Shown here one piece after another: positions 53,409-60,391 of a DNA stretch of 64,000 bases (positions are counted from its first letter, which is position 1; every line of letters starts with the position of its first letter). The notes under the pieces are model-generated. The model did no database searches. It had not been told where the DNA came from and was given only the letters and a program-made list of their open reading frames with translations. The stretch is from Lachnospiraceae bacterium Zagget3 (lineage in GTDB: Bacteria; Bacillota_A; Clostridia; Lachnospirales; Lachnospiraceae). Location of the stretch: positions 1-64,000 of the forward strand of contig MSHE01000027.1 in NCBI GenBank assembly GCA_001941025.1. The letters are read 5' to 3'. Made by a program: the position numbers and the translations under genes.

Positions 53409-53442
53409 TCGCCCGCTCTCTGAAAAGATTGGCGACTACTTT
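53402..53442. terminator. Shared bidirectional terminator of cassette 2
   Basis: AAAGTAGTCGCC pairs with GGCGACTACTTT, a 12-base-pair stem with a CGCTCTCTG-containing loop. The toxin-like stop lies inside it, the same plan as 18918-18954. Confidence 0.65.
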
Positions 53443-53501
53443 CCGTAGTCAAAAACTTTCCCGGGTCGGATAGGACATATCTATCTTTCCCAGTTGTCTT
53501 G
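53443..53501 (-). ncRNA. Predicted antisense antitoxin RNA of cassette 2
   Basis: Expected minus-strand transcript from the promoter at 53508-53536. It begins with a hairpin-forming segment (TGGGA...CCCGG) like the antitoxin RNA of cassette 1 and runs into the shared 12-base-pair stem. Ends are estimated. Confidence 0.4.
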
Positions 53502-53507
53502 TTGAGT

Positions 53508-53536
53508 ATCTTAGCATATCTGCAGAGTGTTGTCAA
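53508..53536 (-). promoter_or_regulatory. Strong minus-strand promoter of the cassette 2 antisense RNA
   Basis: TTGACA and TAAGAT with a 17-base spacer. No protein gene lies downstream on this strand, which is the main reason to propose an antisense RNA. Confidence 0.6.
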
Positions 53537-53569
53537 AATATAAAAATCGCTTAAAAAAGGAGACATTTC

Positions 53570-53935
53570 ATGCAAAACAACCGACAAGTCGGAGCATACT
53601 ACGAAGAGCGCGTAGCCGACTGGCTCACCGCGCGCGGCTACCGCATCCTTGCGCGCAATTTCCGCTGCAAATTCGGCGAGATCGACCTGATCGCCCAAAA
53701 GGACGGGACCATCGTCTTCGTGGAAGTGAAATATAGAAAAACCGGCGCCTGCGGGGCGCCGGAGGAAGCGGTGGACTATCGCAAACAGATCCGAATCTCC
53801 AACGTCGCTTCCTATTATCTCTATCGTCATTTTTATCCGCCGGGAACCCCGTGCCGATTTGATGTGGCATCGGTTGCGGGAGAGCAAGTCCGCCTGATCG
53901 AAAACGCGTTTCCCTACTGCGGGGAATTCGGCTGA
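53570..53935 (+). CDS. yraN: YraN/UPF0102 endonuclease-like protein
   Basis: A 121-residue protein of the YraN family, a predicted Holliday-junction-resolvase-like nuclease fold. The core GAYYEERVADWL, RGYRILARNFRCKFGEIDLIA and VFVEVKYRKTG has the catalytic Asp/Glu-x-Lys set (quoted in part). AAAAAGGAG precedes the ATG. Its last 22 bases overlap the end of the convergent ABC ATPase gene. Confidence 0.92.
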   Translation: MQNNRQVGAYYEERVADWLTARGYRILARNFRCKFGEIDLIAQKDGTIVFVEVKYRKTGACGAPEEAVDYRKQIRISNVASYYLYRHFYPPGTPCRFDVASVAGEQVRLIENAFPYCGEFG

Positions 53936-54741
53936 TTTTCCTCTGCAATTTCCCCCTGCGCCATTTCAATCTTCTGATCCTCCTCGGCGGGCGCGATGAA
54001 CACCCCGTACTCCGTGGAGACGAACTTCGTATCGGTCCCGTAGAGCTGTTTCATCAACTCCTCGGTCATCACTTCCTTGGGGGTGCCGTCCCGGATGATG
54101 GTGCCGCCGCTCATGGCCGTCACGCGGTCGGCATAGAGGATCGCCTGCTGCGGATTGTGACAGGACAGCAGGATCGTGTACCCCTCTTTGGCCAGCGAGG
54201 TCACCTGATGCAGTACGAGCATCTGGTTGCCGTAGTCCAGCGAGGACGTCGGCTCATCCATTAAGAGGATCTGCGTCTGCTGCGCCAGCGCCCGGGCGAC
54301 CAGGACAAGCTGCTGCTCGCCGCCGGAGAGGCGGTCAAACTGCCGCTCGCTGTCCTGCGCCATGCCCACCTGTTCCAGCGCTTCTCTGGCGATTTCCTTT
54401 TCCGTCCGGCCGGGGGACTGAAAGACATTGAGCTGCTTGTTGGTTCCCATCAGGACCATATCCAGCACGGAATAGGAGAATGCGGGATTGTGGATCTGCG
54501 GGATATAGGCGACCAGAGAGGCCAGCTTTTTGGCCGGCAGGCCGGCCGTGGACTCCCCGTCGATCAGAATTTCCCCCTTGTATCCGGTCAGAATCCCCAG
54601 AATACAGCGGAACAGCGTCGTCTTGCCCACGCCGTTGGGCCCCAGGAGAAAGATCAGGTCACCCTGATCGGCCGTCAGGTTGACACCGCTTAACACGTGC
54701 CGTGTCCCATAGTCAAAATAAAAATCGTGAATCTCTAACAT
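53914..54741 (-). CDS. ABC transporter ATP-binding protein, FecE/BtuD type
   Basis: Cytoplasmic ATPase for a siderophore, haem or cobamide importer. The 275-residue protein has Walker A GPNGVGKTT, the Q-loop YIPQIHN, signature LSGGEQQ, Walker B ILLMDEP and the switch His in LSCHNPQQ. Its C-terminal about 30 residues are an extra acidic tail (GEIAEENQPNSPQ). It overlaps the permease gene by seven bases and overlaps yraN by 22 bases at its 3' end. The substrate cannot be read from it. Confidence 0.94.
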   Translation of the reverse strand: MLEIHDFYFDYGTRHVLSGVNLTADQGDLIFLLGPNGVGKTTLFRCILGILTGYKGEILIDGESTAGLPAKKLASLVAYIPQIHNPAFSYSVLDMVLMGTNKQLNVFQSPGRTEKEIAREALEQVGMAQDSERQFDRLSGGEQQLVLVARALAQQTQILLMDEPTSSLDYGNQMLVLHQVTSLAKEGYTILLSCHNPQQAILYADRVTAMSGGTIIRDGTPKEVMTEELMKQLYGTDTKFVSTEYGVFIAPAEEDQKIEMAQGEIAEENQPNSPQ

Positions 54742-55757
54742 TCGTCCGCACGCTCCCTTCTAAGCAGAAGATACAGGAACACGGGGGCTCCGATGATCGC
54801 AGTGAGGATGCCGATGGGGATCTCCGTTGCCAGCAGGTTGCGGGATACATCGTCCACCGCCAATAGGAAGGCGGCACCGCATAGCATGGAGGCCGGCATA
54901 AGGACCCGGAAATTGTTCCCTACCAGCTGTCGGCACAGATGCGGAATGATCAGCCCCACCCAACCGATCGTGCCGCTGACCGCGATGGAAGAAGCGGTGA
55001 CCAGCGTTGCGCAGACCACGATGCCAAGCCGCAGGGCCGTCGTGTTGACGCCCAGCGTATGGGCCTCTTCGTCGCCCATCGTCAGCAGATTGATCCGCCA
55101 TCGCAGGAGGAATAACGGCACCAGACCGATCAGCATGGGCGGCAGGATCATGATGACATCCGAAAGCTGCGTGTTGTTTAAGCTGCCCATGAGCCAGTAG
55201 GTGATGGCGGGCAGCTGATTGGTGGGATCCGCTACGAGTTTAATATAGGAAGTGCCCGCACTGAAGAGCGAGCTTATGACCATGCCGGCCAGGACCAGGC
55301 TTAGCACCCGGTTGCCCGGCGCCCGGTTCGCTACCAAATAGGCGATAAATACGGTCAAAATGGACCAGAAAAACGCGGAAACGGTGATCCCGTTGGCGAC
55401 GAGTCCGCTTAAGATCGCCAGCGCCGCGCCGAAGGAGGCACCGGAGGAGGCGCCCAGCACATCCGGGGAGGCCATGGGATTCTGAAAGACCCCCTGGTAC
55501 GCCGCGCCCGCGCTCGAGAGACAGCACCCCACCAGACATGCCATCACGATCCGCGGCAGGCGGATGTTGACGACGGCGGAGTACATCTGACTTGTCCATG
55601 TCTCTTTCAGGGGGAAAATATGGGAAAAAAGGATTCGCAGCACCTGCACGATACTGACATCGTACCGCCCCAGCACAAAGGAGACCAAAAAAAGAACGAA
55701 CAGAATGATGCCCAGTCCGATCATAACCCAGGTGGCTCTGTGTCTCGGCTTTGCCAT
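54735..55757 (-). CDS. ABC transporter permease, FecCD/BtuC family
   Basis: Membrane protein of 340 residues with about nine to ten helices. It shows the family signature QGVFQNPMASPDVLGASSG (in part) and the GIVVCATLVTASSIAVSGTIGWVGL coupling-helix region (in part). The ATG at 55757 follows AAAGGAGG; the longer frame to 55838 lies across the promoter. It pairs with the ATPase downstream and the divergent substrate-binding lipoprotein. No B12 riboswitch or Fur-type palindrome is obvious in the leader. Confidence 0.93.
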   Translation of the reverse strand: MAKPRHRATWVMIGLGIILFVLFLVSFVLGRYDVSIVQVLRILFSHIFPLKETWTSQMYSAVVNIRLPRIVMACLVGCCLSSAGAAYQGVFQNPMASPDVLGASSGASFGAALAILSGLVANGITVSAFFWSILTVFIAYLVANRAPGNRVLSLVLAGMVISSLFSAGTSYIKLVADPTNQLPAITYWLMGSLNNTQLSDVIMILPPMLIGLVPLFLLRWRINLLTMGDEEAHTLGVNTTALRLGIVVCATLVTASSIAVSGTIGWVGLIIPHLCRQLVGNNFRVLMPASMLCGAAFLLAVDDVSRNLLATEIPIGILTAIIGAPVFLYLLLRRERADEC

Positions 55758-55788
55758 GGCTCGACCCTCCTTTCCCCGTGATTTTATC

Positions 55789-55817
55789 ATTATAAGACAA
55801 CACGGGCAATATGACAA
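55789..55817 (-). promoter_or_regulatory. Promoter of the ABC permease-ATPase genes
   Basis: Minus-strand TTGTCA and TATAAT with a 17-base spacer. Confidence 0.65.
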
Positions 55818-55905
55818 TAGTTCGCGACATTTCGGCATTTCATACCGGTTTCTCTCTGCCCGGCACCGTTGGCAATGCGAATATGAGAATACCGGGGGTG
55901 GGAAA

Positions 55906-55934
55906 TTGACGATAAGGGCAAGATAGTATAGAAT
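55906..55934 (+). promoter_or_regulatory. Promoter of the substrate-binding protein operon
   Basis: TTGACG and TAGAAT with a 17-base spacer. The -10 box ends only eight bases before the ATG, so the mRNA would be nearly leaderless. Confidence 0.55.
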
Positions 55935-55942
55935 AAATTATT

Positions 55943-57040
55943 ATGAAACGTATACGAACCAAAGTGATCTCGATTCTGTTGGTCGCGGCCCTGGCGGCCG
56001 CGCTTTTAGCCGGCTGCAGCGGATCCGGATCGAATCAGGATCGAAAAGAAAACACCCGCAGCTTTACCGACAGCGCGGGCCGGGAAGTCATGGTACCGGA
56101 GGAGATCGACCGCGTGGCCGTGAGCGGGCCGCTGGCGCAGATCACGGTGTTCGCCATCGCGCCGGATGAGATGGTCGCGCTGGCGACGGACTGGTCGGAC
56201 AGCGCCCGTGAGTATATCGATGAAAAATATCTCGACCTGCCTACGATGGGGCAGCTCTACGGCGGGAACGGGGACTTAAACGAAGAGGAACTCTTAAAAG
56301 CGAATCCGGACGTTATTATCGATGTAGGAGAGGCGAAGGAGACCATCGCGGAGGACATGGACCAGCTGCAGGAGCAGACCGGGATTCCCTGCGTGCATAT
56401 CACGGCAACGCTGGAGGGAATGGACGAAGCCTATGAGATGCTGGGGGAGCTTTTGGGGCTGGAGGACAAGGCTGCCGAGCTTTCCGACTACTGCCGCACT
56501 TCCTATGACCGCGCGGAGCAGATGATGGAGGAAGTGGGGACCGATGAGGTCACCGCGATTTACTGCCTGGGGGACTTTGGTACGAACGTGATCTGCAAAG
56601 GCTCCTATTTTGCCGAGGTTATCGACCTCCTGACGGACAACGTGGCGGTTGTGGACAATCCGTCTTCCCGCGGCACGGGCAATGAGGTGTCCATGGAGCA
56701 GATCTACAACTGGGATCCGGAGGTGATCATCTTCGGCCCGGACAGTTATTATGATTATGTAGAAGACGACCCGACCTGGCAGGATCTGCAGGCCATTCAG
56801 AACGGCCGGTACTATGAAGTGCCCTACGCGGTCTACAACTGGATGGGATTTCCGCCCTCTGCTCAGCGGTACCTGGGACTCGTCTGGCTGTCGGAGGTCC
56901 TGTACCCGGAGTATTGCGACTTTGACCTCTATACGGAGGTAGATACGTTCTTTGAGGAATTTTTACACTGTGAGATCACAGAAGAAGCGTTTGACGCGCT
57001 GATGACCAAATCCGTGGACAAGGTGGAGGCGGCTGCATGA
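55943..57040 (+). CDS. ABC transporter substrate-binding lipoprotein (FepB/BtuF type)
   Basis: Extracellular binding protein of 365 residues. The signal peptide ends in LLAGC (lipid Cys near residue 25), followed by a class III binding-protein fold with the conserved DSAGREVMVPEEIDRVAV start, PDVIIDVG in the first lobe and the connecting helix around LLGLEDKA. Substrates of this class include haem, ferric siderophores, cobamides and free metals; none can be chosen. It has no Shine-Dalgarno directly upstream, unlike almost every other gene here. Its ATGA end overlaps the next gene. Confidence 0.9.
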   Translation: MKRIRTKVISILLVAALAAALLAGCSGSGSNQDRKENTRSFTDSAGREVMVPEEIDRVAVSGPLAQITVFAIAPDEMVALATDWSDSAREYIDEKYLDLPTMGQLYGGNGDLNEEELLKANPDVIIDVGEAKETIAEDMDQLQEQTGIPCVHITATLEGMDEAYEMLGELLGLEDKAAELSDYCRTSYDRAEQMMEEVGTDEVTAIYCLGDFGTNVICKGSYFAEVIDLLTDNVAVVDNPSSRGTGNEVSMEQIYNWDPEVIIFGPDSYYDYVEDDPTWQDLQAIQNGRYYEVPYAVYNWMGFPPSAQRYLGLVWLSEVLYPEYCDFDLYTEVDTFFEEFLHCEITEEAFDALMTKSVDKVEAAA

Positions 57041-57555
57041 GAGCAAAGCGCATCCTGATCGTCTGTGCCGCCGTGATCGCGGCGATCGTCGCGGCCGTGG
57101 TCATCTACATGGGCGTAAACTACTGGGGTAAGGCGGACATCTCGGCGTATGGCGACGACCCGATCCAGATCGAAGGGCTCACGGATGAGACTTTTTTTAT
57201 CACACCCAATGATCTGGCCGAGATGGAATGCGTGTCCGACGTGGCCGAAGGGAGGTCGGAGAAGGCGGGCACGGTCCGGGCGTACGGGCCGACGCTGGAA
57301 ACCTTTGTGGAAAACTACGGCAGGACGCTGGATGAGTTTTATTCCATTGAATTCTACGCCTATGACGGCTACACATCGCGGCTGGGAAAGGCGACCTGGG
57401 ATAAATACGAGGTGATCCTATCCATCGCCGAGGGCAACAAACCGCTCGAAGAAAAGCGCCAGCCGATGCGTGTGGTCATCACGGGCGGCGCCTCCAGCGG
57501 ATGGATCTATGGAGTCGGCGTGATCACGTTTACCTACCTGTCGGATGTGGAGTAA
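57037..57555 (+). CDS. Membrane-anchored extracellular protein, molybdopterin-oxidoreductase-like fold
   Basis: A 172-residue protein with an N-terminal membrane helix (about residues 5-27) and an extracellular domain. The domain reads like a small Oxidored_molyb/sulfite-oxidase-fold scaffold: an IQIEGLTDET start, a beta-strand with AYGPTLETFVENY, the YAYDGYTSRL segment and a VVITGG end. The single Cys (MECVSD) is not in the metal-ligand context of YedY, so cofactor binding is doubtful. It overlaps the lipoprotein gene by four bases and the next gene by 11, so it is part of the uptake operon. The fold match is inferred from reading. Confidence 0.6.
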   Translation: MRAKRILIVCAAVIAAIVAAVVIYMGVNYWGKADISAYGDDPIQIEGLTDETFFITPNDLAEMECVSDVAEGRSEKAGTVRAYGPTLETFVENYGRTLDEFYSIEFYAYDGYTSRLGKATWDKYEVILSIAEGNKPLEEKRQPMRVVITGGASSGWIYGVGVITFTYLSDVE

Positions 57556-59398
57556 ATCCGGCCGCGGTTGGTATAAAATATCCCGAGGCAGAAAAAGAAA
57601 GGGGGCTGTCCCGATTCTTCAGAGATCAAGAAGCATAGGACTGAGGAACAGAATATTGATCTTCCTGCTGGTCATCGGGATGACGTTATGCCTGCTCCCG
57701 CTTACCGTAGCGCGGGCGAACACCGACAGCGTCGCGATCTATGTGGGGTACTTTGGGACCACGTATGTAGAGATCGCGGATATGTCCAAAAGCGAGATCG
57801 AGGAAGAGCTGGCGGGCTCCATGGTCGAAGACGTCTATTCCTCCATTGACAACGGCGGATACACCCGGTATAACCTGGCATACGGAGTGAAGCTGGAAGA
57901 TCTGCTGGACTATGTCGGAATTGTCGTGGATGACATCAAGGAGATTTATTTTCACGGCGCGGACGGTTACTACAGAGGATTCGACAACCTGTTTGAGCCG
58001 CGGTACTATTTTCCTAATTTGGCGGTCGGCTATGACAGATTAAAACCGTCTGAGAGTGATGTGGATCTCATCACATCGAACTACTGGCGCGTGCCGACCA
58101 TCCTCGCTTTTGAGCAGAGCCTCATGCGAAATGAGGGCAAGGACTATGACGACGCGACGTACCGCGAGCAGTTGAGTGATTATAATTGTCTGCGGATCGT
58201 GTTCGGGCAGACGACCTGGGACGAAATATCCACTTCCGACAGTGTATTTGACGTGGATTCCATTACCGTGATGTTGAAGGGGACTCCGCTGATAGCAGAC
58301 GATGAGGTAAACCTGGAGTGGGGCGCCTCCCAACAGATTTCCTACCGGGTAAACTCCGGATTTAAAGCATTAAACGAGATGATAGAGAGCGGCCTTAAGT
58401 TTACCTCGGACAACCCCTCCGTGGTGCGGGTGGATTCCGACGGGACCATGCATGCGGTGGACGCCGGTACGGCGCATATCACGATTTATTATGACGATCC
58501 GGACGGGGGAGGCACGCTCAGCAGCGATCCGATTACCGTGCGAGTAGGGGAAAAGCCGGCGGAACAGGAACCGGTACCGGGTGATCCGGGGGAAGACAAC
58601 CCGGACGAAGACAATCCGGACGAAGACAATCCGGGCGAAGAGGAGCCGGAACCCGACGAACCGGAGGAACCCGATGAGCCGGATGACGGGGAACCTGATG
58701 AGGACGAGCCGGATGAGGAGAAAGATCTCTATCCCGATACGTTCGGAACAGACGACGGTACGGGAGGAGACAATTCCGGCACCGGGCTGCCCTCGACGGA
58801 AGATTCGGGCATCAATGGAGACCAGACAGGCTCTGTGGAAGCGGGTGAGACCCCGGACGGCGGCACTACGGCCGCCACATCGATCCTGTCGCCCCTGTGG
58901 TCGGATCCGGCGGCGCAGGGAAGCGCGAATTCAGGAGATACAGAAGCCACTTTGTCGACGCAGCTGGAGTCGATAGAGGAAGAAAAGGAACAGGAAACGG
59001 TCCTCATGGATACGTTGGAGCGCGTCGACCTCTCCTCACTCACCGAGGAACAGCGGGAACAGATTGAGGAGCTGATGGAAGAGGCCCGCCAGGAAGAGGA
59101 CACAGAAGAGGAACTGCTGGAAGAAGCCCTTCTGGAAGAGGACGCGGCAGAGGGCCTGACGATAGAGCAGATGGATACGGACAGCCTCTCCAATGTAGAG
59201 GGGCTTGATGAGGGCGTATATCTGGCCATCGGCAATGTGGCCGGTGCCGGATCGGTAAGCGGGTCCGGCGGAAAAGCGCTTGAGGTCGAGGAGTGGACGA
59301 ATCAGGAAACCATCATTCTCATAATCAGTCTGGCGGTGATGTTCGCGATCGGTGTCATATACCGGATCGTGAAATTCAGGAAAGATACAGAAAGGTAA
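57545..59398 (+). CDS. Large surface-anchored membrane protein with Moco-like and Ig-like domains
   Basis: A 617-residue protein: a signal peptide or anchor (IFLLVIGMTLCLLPLTVARA), an N-terminal domain with YGVKLEDLLDYVG and FHGADGYYRG that resembles the domain of the preceding protein, a Big_2-like Ig domain (about residues 250-335, SDNPSVVRVDSDGTMHAVD), a Pro/Asp/Glu-rich stalk (about 340-395), an acidic helical part (about 475-545), and a C-terminal membrane helix (TIILIISLAVMFAIGVIYRI) with a short basic tail. The start is uncertain: ATG 57545 has no Shine-Dalgarno and overlaps the previous gene, while AAAGGGGG at about 57598 is not followed by a standard start codon. Confidence 0.65.
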   Translation: MWSKSGRGWYKISRGRKRKGAVPILQRSRSIGLRNRILIFLLVIGMTLCLLPLTVARANTDSVAIYVGYFGTTYVEIADMSKSEIEEELAGSMVEDVYSSIDNGGYTRYNLAYGVKLEDLLDYVGIVVDDIKEIYFHGADGYYRGFDNLFEPRYYFPNLAVGYDRLKPSESDVDLITSNYWRVPTILAFEQSLMRNEGKDYDDATYREQLSDYNCLRIVFGQTTWDEISTSDSVFDVDSITVMLKGTPLIADDEVNLEWGASQQISYRVNSGFKALNEMIESGLKFTSDNPSVVRVDSDGTMHAVDAGTAHITIYYDDPDGGGTLSSDPITVRVGEKPAEQEPVPGDPGEDNPDEDNPDEDNPGEEEPEPDEPEEPDEPDDGEPDEDEPDEEKDLYPDTFGTDDGTGGDNSGTGLPSTEDSGINGDQTGSVEAGETPDGGTTAATSILSPLWSDPAAQGSANSGDTEATLSTQLESIEEEKEQETVLMDTLERVDLSSLTEEQREQIEELMEEARQEEDTEEELLEEALLEEDAAEGLTIEQMDTDSLSNVEGLDEGVYLAIGNVAGAGSVSGSGGKALEVEEWTNQETIILIISLAVMFAIGVIYRIVKFRKDTER

Positions 59399-59407
59399 AT
59401 TGATTCT

Positions 59408-60070
59408 ATGATTACAGGACTTTTGAGCGATACCCTGCGTACGATCGTAAACGCGCTAAACTACCCCGTGATCGCGATCCTGCTGGCTTTTATTGTGGTG
59501 ATCCTTGTGCTGTTGGGGAGTCTGATCGCGGAGGTCTTTACGGAGCGCAGGCATCTGAAAGTGAAGCTGCCCCGGCTGGTGGATGAGCTGAACCGGGAGG
59601 ACTGTTCTACCCGGGAGACGATCCAGAACAGCGGACTCTTAAAGTGCCAGAAGGAGATCCTGGTGGAGCTTACGAAACATCCGGACATCACACCGACCAT
59701 GCGCGAGGCCATGGCGCTGCGTCTCCTGGAGGAGGAGCAGCAGAGGCGGAAGAACACGGTGACCATCACGGACTGGATCGCCCGGATCGCTCCCATGGTG
59801 GGTTTAATGGGCACCCTGATCCCGTTGGGACCGGGTCTGGTCGCTCTGGGGCAGGGCGATACCTATACGCTGTCCAATTCGCTGCTGACGGCGTTTGACA
59901 CGACGGTCGCCGGTTTGGTAGTCGCGGCGATCGCGCTGCTGATCTCCACGATACGGAAGAGCTGGTACAGCCAGTACATGTCCGTTCTGGAGTCCCTTGT
60001 AGAATGTGTATTGGAGGTGGAGGCGAGAGATGCTGAGAAAGAATCGCAGACGGTTCGCGACATCCTTTGA
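59408..60070 (+). CDS. MotA/TolQ/ExbB proton-channel family protein
   Basis: A 220-residue inner-membrane-type protein. It has a first membrane helix (about 18-42), a cytoplasmic helical region (about 45-125), and two further helices with the family signature: IARIAPMVGLMGTLIPLGPG and TAFDTTVAGLVVAAIALLIS. The Thr/Gly-rich pattern in the last helix is what lines the proton path in ExbB/TolQ. These proteins couple proton flow to motion in a partner, but this organism shows no outer membrane or TonB. It starts nine bases after the surface protein gene and overlaps its partner gene by 41 bases. Confidence 0.88.
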   Translation: MITGLLSDTLRTIVNALNYPVIAILLAFIVVILVLLGSLIAEVFTERRHLKVKLPRLVDELNREDCSTRETIQNSGLLKCQKEILVELTKHPDITPTMREAMALRLLEEEQQRRKNTVTITDWIARIAPMVGLMGTLIPLGPGLVALGQGDTYTLSNSLLTAFDTTVAGLVVAAIALLISTIRKSWYSQYMSVLESLVECVLEVEARDAEKESQTVRDIL

Positions 60071-60365
60071 TCAGGACGAAGAAGTCAACCCCATGGGGGG
60101 ATTGAGCAATCTGGCCGATGCCATGCTGGTGCTGGCTGTAGGATTGATGATTGCGCTGCTTGCAGCGTGGGATGTGGATATCGTAAACAATGAGCCGGCC
60201 ACCGTTGATGTGAACACGGAGGAGGCCAGCGAGCTGGATGAATATGAAGACCTGTACGCAAACATCGATGAGAGCGAAGAGGTGGAACGTGACGACGAAG
60301 GCCTCGTGGAATACGGCACGGTGTACATCGACGAGGATGGCAATCTGTATGTGTTGGAAAACTGA
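60030..60365 (+). CDS. DUF2149 protein, ExbD-like partner of the proton channel
   Basis: A 111-residue protein with a basic N-terminus, one membrane helix (LADAMLVLAVGLMIALLAAW) containing the Asp expected to accept protons as in ExbD/TolR, and an acidic extracellular tail that is strongly Glu/Asp-rich. The NPMGGLSNLADAM stretch is the DUF2149 hallmark. The ATG at 60030 lies inside the ExbB-like gene behind GGAGGTGGAGG, so the two are translationally coupled and likely form one complex. Confidence 0.85.
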   Translation: MLRKNRRRFATSFDQDEEVNPMGGLSNLADAMLVLAVGLMIALLAAWDVDIVNNEPATVDVNTEEASELDEYEDLYANIDESEEVERDDEGLVEYGTVYIDEDGNLYVLEN

Positions 60366-60391
60366 CAGAAGATAAAGGAAAGGGAAAAAAC

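Noticed and set aside
55758..55942. Cobalamin riboswitch or Fur box in the divergent importer control region
   Set aside because: No B12-box-like GCCACTG and no 7-1-7 Fur palindrome could be read, so the ligand was left open.
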